Shown: positions 44,548 to 53,254 of the stretch, one piece after another
Layout: every line of letters starts with the position of its first letter
Numbering within the stretch: position 1 is the first letter of the stretch
Assembly: GCF_030814995.1 (NCBI RefSeq)
Contig: NZ_JAUSVX010000032.1
Coordinates: 1-59,558, forward strand
DNA length: 59,558 bases
Reading direction: 5' to 3'
Source of the DNA: Labrys wisconsinensis
GTDB lineage: Bacteria > Pseudomonadota > Alphaproteobacteria > Rhizobiales > Labraceae
Position numbers and translations under genes: made by a program
Notes under the pieces: model-generated
Databases searched by the model: none
Seen by the model: the letters and a program-made list of their open reading frames with translations, nothing else
Told to the model about the DNA's origin: nothing

Positions 44548-45588
44548 TCACTCCAGCCCGGCTATGGCCCGGGCGAAGTCCCGCGCCGAGAACGGCTCGA
44601 GGTCGTCCACGCCCTCGCCGACGCCGATATAGTGCACGGGCAGGCCGAAGCGCTGTGCGATTGCGACCAGGATGCCGCCGCGGGCCGTGCCGTCGAGCTT
44701 GGTCATCACCAGGCCGGTGACGCCGGCGATCTTGCCGAAGACCTCCACCTGCGACAGCGCGTTCTGGCCCACGGTCGCGTCCAGCACCAGCAGCACCGCG
44801 TGCGGGGCGCTGTCGTCCTGCTTGCGGATGACGCGCACCACCTTGGCGAGCTCGTCCATCAGCTGCGCCTTGTTCTGCAGCCGCCCGGCCGTGTCGATCA
44901 GCAGCACGTCCGAGCCGTTCTCGACGCTGAGCTTGAGGGCGTCGAAAGCCAGGCTCGCCGCGTCCGCCCCCTGCTCGCGGGCGACGACCGGGGCGCCGGT
45001 GCGCTCGCCCCAGACCTTGAGCTGCTCGATCGCGGCGGCGCGGAAGGTGTCGCCGGCGGCCAGCGTCACCCTCCTGCCCTGGGCGCCGAACTTGGCGGCG
45101 AGCTTGCCGATGGTGGTGGTCTTGCCCGAGCCGTTGACCCCGACCATCAGGATGACGAAGGGCTTCTTCGCCGGATCGAGCGCCAGGGGCCTGGCCACCG
45201 GCGCCAGCACGGCCTCGACCTCGCTCGCCAGCACGTCGCGCACCTCGGCCGGGTCGATCTGGCGGTCGAAGCGGCCCTTGCCGATCGCGCCGGTGATGCG
45301 GCTGGCGACATCGACGCCGAGGTCGGCCTGGATCAGCACGTCCTCCAGCTCCTCCAGCGTGCCGGCGTCGAGCTTGCGCTTGGTGAAGATGTCGGTGATG
45401 CCCTGGCCGATGGCCGAGGAGGAGCGCGACAGGCCGTCCCTGAGCCGCCGCCACCAGGACTTCTTCTCCGGCACGGGCGGAGGCGGCGCCGACGACTCGG
45501 GCACCGCCTGCGGCTCGGGCGCGCGCTCCGGCCCGCGGCCGAACAGGCGCGTGAGGAAACCGGATCTTTGCTTGTCGTCGTCGGCCAT
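44548..45588 (-). CDS. ftsY: Signal recognition particle receptor FtsY
   Basis: A 346-residue SRP GTPase that docks ribosome-SRP complexes at the membrane. A short acidic, charged N-terminal region (residues 1-60) precedes the N domain. In the G domain are the G1 loop GVNGSGKTTTIGKLA, DTFRAAAIEQL, the G3 region LLIDTAGRLQNK and the G4 TKLDGTARGG. The C-terminus LEPFSARDFARAIAG is normal. It is co-transcribed with ispZ. Confidence 0.96.
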   Translation of the reverse strand: MADDDKQRSGFLTRLFGRGPERAPEPQAVPESSAPPPPVPEKKSWWRRLRDGLSRSSSAIGQGITDIFTKRKLDAGTLEELEDVLIQADLGVDVASRITGAIGKGRFDRQIDPAEVRDVLASEVEAVLAPVARPLALDPAKKPFVILMVGVNGSGKTTTIGKLAAKFGAQGRRVTLAAGDTFRAAAIEQLKVWGERTGAPVVAREQGADAASLAFDALKLSVENGSDVLLIDTAGRLQNKAQLMDELAKVVRVIRKQDDSAPHAVLLVLDATVGQNALSQVEVFGKIAGVTGLVMTKLDGTARGGILVAIAQRFGLPVHYIGVGEGVDDLEPFSARDFARAIAGLE

Positions 45589-45750
45589 GGGTCCCGATGC
45601 AGAAGGTCTTGGTCTCGGCAGGACAGCGGGCCGGAGCCCGGGTTCCGATCCGGCGCGTCAGCCGCCCGGCATGCCGGGCCATGCCGCGATCGGTCAGTCC
45701 TGGCTGATCTCTCTAGCGCAGGCCGCCGCCAAGGGGTAGCTGAGATCATC

Positions 45751-46470
45751 ATGAATGACGGCCTGGATATCGACCTCGAAGCCCGCCTGCTGCATCGCGA
45801 CGGCCTGATGCTGGTGCTGGACAAGCCGGCCGGCCTGCCGGTGCATGCCGGTCCCAAGGGCGGCCCCAACCTCACCGCCATGCTCGACGCCCTGCGCTTC
45901 GGCCTGCCGCGCCGGCCCGAGCTGGCGCATCGCCTCGACAAGGACACGTCGGGCTGCCTGGTGCTGGGGCGCCATCCCAGGGCCCTGAAGACGCTGAACC
46001 AGCTCTTCGCCCGCGGCGAGGTCGAGAAGACCTATTGGGCCGTGGTCGAAGGCGGCCCCGCGGACGAGGCCGGCCGCATCGACCTGGCGCTCGCCCCGCG
46101 CTCGCCCGAGCGCGGCTGGTGGATGAAGCCGGATCCGGCCGGCCAGCCCGCTGCAACGCTGTACCGCGTGCTCGGCCGCGCCGGCGGCCTCGCCCTCCTG
46201 GAGCTGCGCCCGCTGACCGGCCGCACCCACCAGCTGCGCGTCCACTGCGCCGCCTCGGGCTTCCCGATCCTCGGCGACGCGGTCTACGGCTCGGCCCCGC
46301 GCGTCGGCGGCGAGCCGCTGCACCTGCACGCCCGCGCGGTGAGCGTGCCGCTCTACCCGAAGAAGCCGCCGATCGCGGTCGAGGCGCCGCCGCCGCCGCA
46401 CATGCGGGCGCGGCTGGCGGCGCTGGGCTGGCCCTCTGCGGGAGAGGCGGAGGCGACGGCCCGTCCCTGA
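45751..46470 (+). CDS. RluA-family pseudouridine synthase
   Basis: A 239-residue enzyme that isomerises uridine in rRNA or tRNA. The catalytic motif is HRLDKDTSGCLVLGR with the active Asp at about residue 55, and later family motifs are LELRPLTGRTHQLRVHCA and PILGDAVYG. It lacks an S4 domain, so it is like the shorter RluA/TruC members. It is divergent from ftsY with 162 bp between starts. The exact target base cannot be told. Confidence 0.9.
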   Translation: MNDGLDIDLEARLLHRDGLMLVLDKPAGLPVHAGPKGGPNLTAMLDALRFGLPRRPELAHRLDKDTSGCLVLGRHPRALKTLNQLFARGEVEKTYWAVVEGGPADEAGRIDLALAPRSPERGWWMKPDPAGQPAATLYRVLGRAGGLALLELRPLTGRTHQLRVHCAASGFPILGDAVYGSAPRVGGEPLHLHARAVSVPLYPKKPPIAVEAPPPPHMRARLAALGWPSAGEAEATARP

Positions 46471-46532
46471 TGCGCGGGCGGACCACGCCGGCCGGCTTGC
46501 AGCTCGGCCCGATTCGTAATAATCAAAGTTAC

Positions 46533-46976
46533 ATGAAACGGGATAGCCGCCTCTCCTCCGTCCTTCATGCGCTGCTCCACCTGGCCGAGCAGCGCAGGCC
46601 CATGACCTCGGAGGCTTTGGCCGACTGCATGGGCACCAATCCGGTGGTGGTGCGCCGGACCATGGGTCTCCTGCGCGAGGCCGGGATCGTCGCATCCGCC
46701 AGGGGCCATGCCGGCGGCTGGACGGTCGCGGCCGATCTCGGCGCCGTCACGCTGCGCCAACTGCACGAAGCGCTGGGCGAGCCGGCGATCTTCGCCATCG
46801 GCAACCGCAACGAAACGCCGGAATGCCTCGTGGAGCAGTCGGTGAACGTCGTGCTCGACGGTGCCTTCGCCGAAGCCGAGGCGCTGCTGCTCGATCGTTT
46901 CTCCGCCGTCACCCTCGCCGACCTCGCGGCCGACTTCACGCGTCGGCATGCCCGGCGGCGCTCGCAACAGGATTAG
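46533..46976 (+). CDS. Rrf2-family transcriptional regulator
   Basis: A 147-residue Rrf2 regulator: N-terminal winged helix (MKRDSRLSSVLHALLHLAEQ; LADCMGTNPVVVRRTMGLLREAGIVASARGHAGGW). Only one Cys is present in the effector region (TPECLVEQS), so an iron-sulfur cluster of the IscR type is unlikely and a redox or other signal is more probable. It lies 3 bp before a thioredoxin reductase-like gene, which it probably controls. Confidence 0.88.
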   Translation: MKRDSRLSSVLHALLHLAEQRRPMTSEALADCMGTNPVVVRRTMGLLREAGIVASARGHAGGWTVAADLGAVTLRQLHEALGEPAIFAIGNRNETPECLVEQSVNVVLDGAFAEAEALLLDRFSAVTLADLAADFTRRHARRRSQQD

Positions 46977-46979
46977 CCC

Positions 46980-47861
46980 ATGCACCACGACGTCATCGTC
47001 GTCGGCGGCAGCTATGCCGGAATGGCCGCCGCTCTCCAGCTTCTCCGCGCCCGCCGCACCGTGCTGGTGATCGACGCCGGGCTTCGCCGCAACCGCTTCG
47101 CGGAGGAGTCGCACGGCTTCCTCGGGCAGGATGGCGCCGATCCCGCCGACGTCGCCTGCGGGGCGCGCGACCAGCTCATGCGCTATCCCACCTTGACCTG
47201 GGTCGACGGGCTGGCCGAGCAGGCTGGCGGCGAACGCGACGCCTTCACGGTCGGAACCGCCGACGGCGCGGCGCACGCCGGGCGCCGCCTGCTCTTTGCC
47301 ACCGGCGTCGCCGACGACCTGCCGCCGGTCGAGGGGCTCGTCGAGCGCTGGGGCAGAAGCGTCTTTCACTGCCCCTATTGCCACGGCTACGAGCTCGACC
47401 AGGGCCGCATCGGCGTGATCGCGACCGGGCCGATGTCCCTGCACCAGGCCCTCCTGATCCCCGAATGGGGCACGGTGACGCTTCTCGCCAATGGCGCGAT
47501 CCGGCCCGACGCGGCACAGCATGCCGAGCTCGCCGCCCGCGGCGTCGCGATCGAGGAGGAGCCGATCGCCGGGCTGGAGGGCCACGCCGACGTCCGGCTG
47601 GCCGACGGCCGCCTCCTGCCGTTCGCCGGCCTGTTCACGGCGACGCGGACGGCGCCGGCGACGCCGATTGCCGAACGGCTGGGCTGCGCGCTCGAAGAGA
47701 CGCCCTTCGGCAGCCAGATCCGGACGGATGCCTCGAAGGAGACCTCCGTGCCCGGCGCCTTCGCCTGCGGCGACGCCGCCCGCGCGCCGCACTCGGTCTC
47801 CCTGGCCGTGGGGGACGGCGCCTGGGCCGGGGCCCAGCTGCATCGCTCCCTCGTCTTCTGA
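46980..47861 (+). CDS. Thioredoxin reductase-like FAD oxidoreductase with CPYC motif
   Basis: A 293-residue flavoprotein. The FAD-binding motif is VVGGSYAGMAAALQL at the N-terminus, the redox-active pair is in FHCPYCHGYE, and ACGDAARAPHS is near the C-terminus. The central nucleotide-binding site is degenerate (GVIATGPMSLHQALL in place of GxGxxA). This resembles GliT/HlmI-type dithiol oxidases, which use oxygen instead of NADPH. It could oxidise a small thiol. It is directly downstream of the Rrf2 regulator. Confidence 0.8.
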   Translation: MHHDVIVVGGSYAGMAAALQLLRARRTVLVIDAGLRRNRFAEESHGFLGQDGADPADVACGARDQLMRYPTLTWVDGLAEQAGGERDAFTVGTADGAAHAGRRLLFATGVADDLPPVEGLVERWGRSVFHCPYCHGYELDQGRIGVIATGPMSLHQALLIPEWGTVTLLANGAIRPDAAQHAELAARGVAIEEEPIAGLEGHADVRLADGRLLPFAGLFTATRTAPATPIAERLGCALEETPFGSQIRTDASKETSVPGAFACGDAARAPHSVSLAVGDGAWAGAQLHRSLVF

Positions 47862-47939
47862 GCCCCGCGGCGCGGCCGCTGGACATGGGTCCTCTGCCGC
47901 GCCAGCATGGGTGCAACAAGACGAGGCAGGGGAACGGCC

Positions 47940-49094
47940 ATGGACGAGGGCGCGCCGCCGCGGCGGATCCGGTGGGGCATGGTCGGCGGCGGGCGCGGCG
48001 CCTTCATCGGCGAGGTGCACCGCCGCGCCGCGCGGCTCGATGACGGCTACGAGCTCCTGGCCGGAGCGCTGTCCTCCGATCCGGAGCGAGCCCGGCTCTC
48101 CGCGCAGGACTGCCGCATCGCGCCCGAGCGCGCCCATGCCGACTATGCCGCCATGGCCCGGGCCGAAGCGGCGCGGCCGGACGGCATCGAGGCGGTGAGC
48201 ATCGTCACCCCGAACCATCGCCACCACGCGGTGGCCAAGGCCTTCCTGGAGCAGGGCATCCACGTCATCTGCGACAAGCCGCTGGCGACCTCGCTGGCCG
48301 ATGCCCGCGACCTCGTGGCGCTCGCCCGCGCGCGCAACCTGCTGCTCGGCGTCACCTACAATTATTCCGGCTACCCCATGGTCCGCCACGCCCGCGACCT
48401 GGTGCGCGGCGGCGCCATCGGCCGGGTGCGCATGGTGCAGGCGGAATTCGTGCTCGGCTGGCTCTCCACCGCCCTGGAGGCCGAGGGCGCCAAGCAGGCG
48501 GAGTGGCGCACCGATCCGGCCCAGGCCGGGCCGAGCGGCGTGGTCGGCGACGTCGGCACCCACGCCTTCCACCTCGCCCAGTTCGTCACCGGGCTGGAGC
48601 TGGAGGCGGTCTCCGCCGACATCGCCACCTTCGTGCCCGGCCGGCGGCTGGAGGACAATGCCACGATGATGCTGCGCTGGCGGGGCGGTGCCCGTGGGGC
48701 GATCTGGGCCAGCATGGTGGCGGCGGGCGAGACGGTCGGGCTGCGCCTGCGCGTCTACGGCGAGACCGGGCACATCGCCTGGGACCAGTCCTATCCGGAC
48801 GACCTGCAGGTGCGCCCGCTCAACGGCGAGGCCCATGTGCTCGCGCGCGGTGGCAAGCTCTCACCCGCGGCCAAGGCGGCGACGCGCCTGGTCGCCGGCC
48901 TGCCCGAGGGCTTCTTCGAGGCCTTCGCCAACCTCTATCGCGACTATGCCTCCATCATCACGGCGCTGCGCGAGGGCACGCCGCCGCCCGAGCCGATCGC
49001 CCCGACCGGCGAGGACGGGGTGGCCGGCCTCGCCTTCGTCGAGGCGGTGCTGAACTCGGCGCGGCGCGACGGCGCCTGGGTGCGGCCGACCTGA
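47940..49094 (+). CDS. Gfo/Idh/MocA-family oxidoreductase
   Basis: A 384-residue NAD(P)-dependent sugar or polyol dehydrogenase. The Rossmann motif is WGMVGGGRGAFIGEVH, with the family signature VICDKPLATSLADARDL near residue 110 and GVVGDVGTHAFHLAQF near residue 200 (catalytic Asp/His). The start at 47940 is behind AGGGGAA. It converges on the 2-hydroxyacid dehydrogenase gene with a 6-bp gap and belongs by content to the right-hand catabolic cluster. Confidence 0.88.
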   Translation: MDEGAPPRRIRWGMVGGGRGAFIGEVHRRAARLDDGYELLAGALSSDPERARLSAQDCRIAPERAHADYAAMARAEAARPDGIEAVSIVTPNHRHHAVAKAFLEQGIHVICDKPLATSLADARDLVALARARNLLLGVTYNYSGYPMVRHARDLVRGGAIGRVRMVQAEFVLGWLSTALEAEGAKQAEWRTDPAQAGPSGVVGDVGTHAFHLAQFVTGLELEAVSADIATFVPGRRLEDNATMMLRWRGGARGAIWASMVAAGETVGLRLRVYGETGHIAWDQSYPDDLQVRPLNGEAHVLARGGKLSPAAKAATRLVAGLPEGFFEAFANLYRDYASIITALREGTPPPEPIAPTGEDGVAGLAFVEAVLNSARRDGAWVRPT

Positions 49095-49100
49095 CGGGCC

Positions 49101-50075
49101 TCAGGGAAAGCGCTTGCGATAGGCCTCGGCCACGCCGGGATTGACGAAGTTCAACGGCAGGCCACCCGCGAGGATGCGCTCCACCTCCTCGGCGACGCCG
49201 ACGCCCATGCGCTCCATGCTCTCGCCCGTGATGCCCGCGAGGTGGGGCGTCAGCATGACGGTGTCGAGCCGGAAGAACGGGTGGCCGGGCGGCAGGGGCT
49301 GCGTCGCGAACACGTCGAGCGCCGCACCGGCGATGCGCCCCGCCTGCAGCGCCTCGACCAGCGCCGCCTCGTCGGCGACAGGGCCGCGAGCGACGTTGAC
49401 CAGCACGGCGCTTCGGCGCATCAGGCCGAGGCGGCGGGCATCGATCAGGCCGCGCGTCTCCGCGGTCAGCGGGCAGCACAGGGCGAGGATGTCGCTCTCG
49501 GCCATCAGGGCGTCGAGCGCGCGCGCCTCGACGCCGGCGGGCAGGGCGGTGTCGGGCCGGCGGGTCGCGACGATCACCCGCAGGCCGAAGGCACCGGCGA
49601 TCGCCGCCGTCGCCCGGCCGACCGCGCCGAAGCCAACCAGCCCGAGGGTGCGGCCGAAGAGCTCGCCGGCGCTCTCGGCATGGGCCCGGCCGGCGAGCCA
49701 GCCCTGGCCGCGCAGGTCGCGGTCGATCGTGCGGAAGCGGCGCGTCAGCATCAGCGCGGCGAAGAGCACATATTCCGCCACGGAGCGGGCATTGGCGCCC
49801 GGCACGTTGGCGACCAGCACGCCGGCGGCATCGGCGGCCTCGATCGGGATCATGTCGACCCCGGCGCCGTGGCGGATGGCGGCGCGCAGGCCCTTGGCCC
49901 GCTCGAAGAGGACGGTCGGCAGCGGCGCGCGGACCACGACGATGGTCGCCGGCTCGGCCTCGCGGGCAAGCGTCCCGGCATCGAGGGCCGAGGCGATCCG
50001 CAGCTCGGCCACGGCGCGGACCATCGCCTCCGCCCGGGGATGCAGCGCATGGGTGGAATAGACGATCGGCGCCAT
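49101..50075 (-). CDS. D-isomer-specific 2-hydroxyacid dehydrogenase
   Basis: A 324-residue NAD(P) enzyme that reduces a 2-keto acid or oxidises a D-2-hydroxy acid. The NAD site is LGLVGFGAVGRATA near residue 145. Catalytic residues are Arg in NVARGPV, Glu in the LDVFATQPLP segment, and His in MLTPHLAGITGES. It is the last gene of a minus-strand operon starting with the isomerase at 52921, and may process the keto-acid made by the enolase-superfamily enzyme. Confidence 0.88.
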   Translation of the reverse strand: MAPIVYSTHALHPRAEAMVRAVAELRIASALDAGTLAREAEPATIVVVRAPLPTVLFERAKGLRAAIRHGAGVDMIPIEAADAAGVLVANVPGANARSVAEYVLFAALMLTRRFRTIDRDLRGQGWLAGRAHAESAGELFGRTLGLVGFGAVGRATAAIAGAFGLRVIVATRRPDTALPAGVEARALDALMAESDILALCCPLTAETRGLIDARRLGLMRRSAVLVNVARGPVADEAALVEALQAGRIAGAALDVFATQPLPPGHPFFRLDTVMLTPHLAGITGESMERMGVGVAEEVERILAGGLPLNFVNPGVAEAYRKRFP

Positions 50076-50085
50076 CGCCCGGCCT

Positions 50086-50832
50086 CTAATGCGAGCGGCC
50101 GGTGGCGAGCGCCAGCCAGGCCTCGGTCTGATCGCCGGGCCCGGGCGGGGCGCCGCGGCCGATCAGATCCTGCCAGTAGCTGTTGGCGCCCTTGAGGTGC
50201 TCGCTCATCAGGTTCATCGCCGTCATGGCATCGCGCCGGGCGACGGCCTGGAAGATCGCCAGGTGCTCCTCGTGCGAGGTGCGGCAGCGGGCGGGGTCGT
50301 TGAAGTAGATGCGCAGCCGGTCGACGGTCATGAGGTAGTAGACCTGCACGATGCGGTGGAAGATCGAGTTCTGGGTGGCGCGCACGATCTCCAGGTGGAA
50401 GGCGCGGTCCTCCTCGTTGATCGGCTGTCCCGCCGCCATCTTGGCCTCGGAGGCGGCGAGGATGGCGCGCAGCCGGTCGAAATTGTCGAGAGTGGCGCGC
50501 TCGCAGGCGAGCCGCACGGCGGTGATCTCGTGGATCTTGCGCATCTCGATCGACTGCTGCACGTCCTCGGCCGTCAGCGGCGCGCCGACCTGGGCGTAGA
50601 GCGCCAGCGCCTCGACGCTCGCCGCCTCGCGCGCCATGAAGATGCCCGACTTGGCCCGCCGCTCGATGACGCGCAGCGCCTCCAGAAAGGCCAGCGCCTC
50701 GCGGATATGGCCGCGGCTGACCTGGAAGCGCTCGGCCATCTCCCGCTCGGAGGGCACGCGCTCGCCCGGCTCGTATTTGCGCAGGTGCAGGAACAGCACC
50801 AGCTGCGAGACCAGGTCCTTCTGCTCGCTCAT
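50086..50832 (-). CDS. FadR-subfamily GntR transcriptional regulator
   Basis: A 248-residue regulator. The N-terminal winged helix is EPGERVPSEREMAERFQVSRGHIREALAFLEALRVIERR. The C-terminal helical FCD domain carries likely metal and ligand residues (DRAFHLEIVRATQN; HLAIFQAVARRD). Its start overlaps the stop of the enolase-superfamily gene in ATGA. It probably binds the two TGGTnnnACCA sites between 52959 and 53108 and responds to a sugar acid, as usual for the family. Confidence 0.9.
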   Translation of the reverse strand: MSEQKDLVSQLVLFLHLRKYEPGERVPSEREMAERFQVSRGHIREALAFLEALRVIERRAKSGIFMAREAASVEALALYAQVGAPLTAEDVQQSIEMRKIHEITAVRLACERATLDNFDRLRAILAASEAKMAAGQPINEEDRAFHLEIVRATQNSIFHRIVQVYYLMTVDRLRIYFNDPARCRTSHEEHLAIFQAVARRDAMTAMNLMSEHLKGANSYWQDLIGRGAPPGPGDQTEAWLALATGRSH

Positions 50833-52001
50833 CGGCTTTCCACGGCGAAGCGCCGCACGACGTCCTCGCGGATGGTCATGCCGAGGCCGGGTCGGTCGGG
50901 AATAGCGAGCATGCCGTCGGTCACCGCGATCTCTTCCTCGATCAAGTCGTGCAGCATCGGGTTGGCGCCGAGCGAATATTCGAGAATGTGACACGACGGG
51001 CTGGCGGCGGCGAGGTGGAGACCGGCGAAAAATGCCGGCGCTCCCGCCCAAAGATGCGGTGCCAGCCTGAGGTTGAAGGCGCCGGCCAGGGCGTCGATGC
51101 GCCGCGCCTCGGTGAGGCCGCCGCAGATGGCGAGGTCCGGCTGCAGGATGTCGACGGCGCGGGCGGTGACGAGGTCGCGGAAGTCGAAGCGCGTCTGCTC
51201 GCTTTCGCCGGCGGCGATGGGAATGGCGCAGGTGGCGCGCAGCTCGGCCATGCCGGCCTTGTCGTCGCCCGTCACCGGCTCCTCGAACCAGGCGAGGTCC
51301 TCGTCGCGGACGAGACGGGCGAAGCGCCTGGCCTCGGCCACGGTGAAGGTGCCGTGGGCGTCGACCATGATGTCGATGCCGGGGCCGAGATGCCGGCGCG
51401 CCGCCTGAACGCGCCGGGCCGAGACATGGGCGGGCCCGTCCATCGCCCCGACACGCATCTTCACCGCGCCGAAGCCGCCGGCGGCGACATAGCCGGCGAG
51501 CTGGGTGCCGATGCCGGCCTCGTCGGCCCAGCCGCCCGAGGCATAGGCGGGCAGCCGCTCGGCCTTGCGGCCGCCGAACAGGCGCCAGACCGGCTCGCCC
51601 AGCGCCTTGCCGAGCAGGTCCCAGCAGGCGATGTCGACGGCCGAGAGAGCGGCGATGGAGAGGCCGCGGCGGGCGATCTCCGGCAGGGCGTGGCCGCGCG
51701 CCAGGGCATGGTGGTGGCGCGTGCCGCTGTAGAGCCAGTCCCACAGCACCGAAGGCTCGCGCGGGTCGCGCCCGATCAGGCGGGGCGCCAGCTCGGCATT
51801 GACGAGATGAACCAGGCCGGCATAGGTGCCGGCGCTGCCGGCGGCATTCTTGCCTTCGCCCCAGCCGACCAGGCCGTCCTCGGTCTCGATGCGGACGATG
51901 GCGGCGTCGAAGGTGCGGACCTCGCCGAAGTCGCTGCGGTGCTGCCGCGCCTCGGCGATCGGCATCCGCACCCAGGTGGCGTCCACGCGCGCGATCCGCA
52001 T
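50829..52001 (-). CDS. Mandelate racemase/muconate lactonizing-type (enolase superfamily) dehydratase
   Basis: A 390-residue enzyme. The N-terminal capping domain runs to about residue 120. The barrel has VKMRVG (catalytic Lys region), the metal-ligand Asp in DIMVDAHGTF, Glu in WFEEPV and Glu in GESEQ, with a later catalytic His in RLAPHLWAG. These match sugar-acid dehydratases (gluconate, galactonate, fuconate types). The product would be a 2-keto-3-deoxy sugar acid. The exact sugar acid is unknown. Confidence 0.87.
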   Translation of the reverse strand: MRIARVDATWVRMPIAEARQHRSDFGEVRTFDAAIVRIETEDGLVGWGEGKNAAGSAGTYAGLVHLVNAELAPRLIGRDPREPSVLWDWLYSGTRHHHALARGHALPEIARRGLSIAALSAVDIACWDLLGKALGEPVWRLFGGRKAERLPAYASGGWADEAGIGTQLAGYVAAGGFGAVKMRVGAMDGPAHVSARRVQAARRHLGPGIDIMVDAHGTFTVAEARRFARLVRDEDLAWFEEPVTGDDKAGMAELRATCAIPIAAGESEQTRFDFRDLVTARAVDILQPDLAICGGLTEARRIDALAGAFNLRLAPHLWAGAPAFFAGLHLAAASPSCHILEYSLGANPMLHDLIEEEIAVTDGMLAIPDRPGLGMTIREDVVRRFAVESR

Positions 52002-52033
52002 CGGCTTTCCCCTGCCGCCCGTCCGGGGCCGGC

Positions 52034-52921
52034 CTACTTGATCAGCGGCAGGATGGTCTCGGCCGACTTGGCGACCAGCATGGAGTAGAAGGCCTCGCTG
52101 AGCAGGCTCGAGCCGTGGTCCTGGATGAACTTGAGCTGCTCGGGCGAGATGTCGACCGGGCTCTTCTCGACGGCGTCGGGATATTGCGTCGCCGGGGTGC
52201 GGTCGACCGGGGCGACGAACTCGACGGTGAGCGCGCCGTCATAGCCCGCCTCCTTCAGGGTCGCGACGATCTTCTTCCAGTCGAGCGCGCCCTGGCCCGG
52301 AGCCATGCGGTTGTTGTCGGCGATGTGGAAGTCGACCAGCCGCTTGCCCGCCTTGCGGATCGAGGCATGCATGTCGGCGTCCTCGATGTTGAGATGGAAG
52401 GCGTCGAGGCAGACGCCGCATTCCGGCCCGACCGCCTCGGCCAGGGCCAGCGCCTGGTCGGCGCGGTTGAGCAGATAGGTCTCGAAACGGTTGAGCGGCT
52501 CGATGCCGATGCGGATGCCCTTCTTGCGGGCGAACTCGTGGCACTCGCCGACGCCGTCGATCAGCCAGCGCCACTCCTCCTCGGGCGTGCCGTCCGGGAT
52601 GATCTTGCCGACCGTGACCGGCACCAGCGTCAGGATCTCGCCGCCGAGCTCGCCGACCATGGTCAGCACGTCCTTGACATATTGCACCGAGGCGGCCCGC
52701 TGCTTCTCGTCCCTGGCCGCGAGGTTGCGCTCGGCGAGGGTGAGGGTCACCGCGCCCCAGCAGCGGATCTTGTACTTGTCGAGCAGCGGACGGACCTCCC
52801 GCGGATCGTATTGCGTCGGCTCGCCGGAAATCTCGATCGATTCATAGCCCAGCCCGGCGATGCGCTTCAGCGTCACCTCCAGGGGCTCGGCGCGCATCCA
52901 GTTGTGGGTCGACAGATGCAT
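52034..52921 (-). CDS. Xylose isomerase-like TIM-barrel sugar epimerase/isomerase
   Basis: A 295-residue AP_endonuc_2 family protein. Likely metal ligands are Glu in IGIEPLNRFE (about residue 140), Asp/His in CLDAFHLNIED, His/Asp in DFHIADNNR and Glu in LTVEFVAP. It resembles ketose 3-epimerase or hydroxypyruvate isomerase-like enzymes. It is the first gene of the minus-strand catabolic operon and is divergent from the ABC importer. The first FadR-type operator lies 38 bp before its start. Confidence 0.85.
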   Translation of the reverse strand: MHLSTHNWMRAEPLEVTLKRIAGLGYESIEISGEPTQYDPREVRPLLDKYKIRCWGAVTLTLAERNLAARDEKQRAASVQYVKDVLTMVGELGGEILTLVPVTVGKIIPDGTPEEEWRWLIDGVGECHEFARKKGIRIGIEPLNRFETYLLNRADQALALAEAVGPECGVCLDAFHLNIEDADMHASIRKAGKRLVDFHIADNNRMAPGQGALDWKKIVATLKEAGYDGALTVEFVAPVDRTPATQYPDAVEKSPVDISPEQLKFIQDHGSSLLSEAFYSMLVAKSAETILPLIK

Positions 52922-52958
52922 CGGATCCTCCCATGCGGCTCTGATTGGCCGGCCATTT

Positions 52959-52969
52959 TGGTAGGACCA
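52959..52969. promoter_or_regulatory. FadR-type operator 1
   Basis: TGGTAGGACCA fits the TGGTnnnACCA inverted pattern bound by GntR regulators of the FadR group. It is followed by GATT, as is the second copy at 53098-53108. It lies 38 bp before the isomerase start, so it should control the minus-strand operon. Confidence 0.7.
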
Positions 52970-53002
52970 GATTTAGCACAATCGCATCAGAAATCTGCCT
53001 TC

Positions 53003-53032
53003 TTGTCGAATATAAGTATTTTCCCGTATGAT
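53003..53032 (+). promoter_or_regulatory. Candidate promoter of the ABC importer operon
   Basis: TTGTCG (53003-53008) and TATGAT (53027-53032) with an 18-bp AT-rich spacer form the best sigma-70-type promoter in the divergent region. Transcription would start near 53039, about 216 bp before the ATPase start, with operator 2 downstream. Confidence 0.5.
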
Positions 53033-53097
53033 TCTTGCAGTGCAGTGTGGTTTTTTGCGGTGCATGCCGGATAAGCGCTTGCTGATGACGACGCATC

Positions 53098-53108
53098 TGG
53101 TATTACCA
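53098..53108. promoter_or_regulatory. FadR-type operator 2
   Basis: TGGTATTACCA is the second copy of the TGGTnnnACCA dyad, 139 bp centre to centre from the first, and is also followed by GATT. Lying downstream of the probable importer start site, it would act as a roadblock operator or take part in looping with operator 1. Confidence 0.7.
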
Positions 53109-53254
53109 GATTGGGGAAACCATTCGATCCGCCATAAGAGCGGGCGCTCCCCAAGGGAGGGATTCGTGCCGCAGGGTGATCGCCATGCCGGCGTGGCCTC
53201 GGCCATGCCCGGTCGCTCGGGGCCTGGCGGCGCATCGCGCCGGGGTGCCCGCTG

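Noticed and set aside
46353-48836. 827-codon antisense open frame
   Set aside because: It is an antisense shadow of four well-supported genes, typical of GC-rich DNA.
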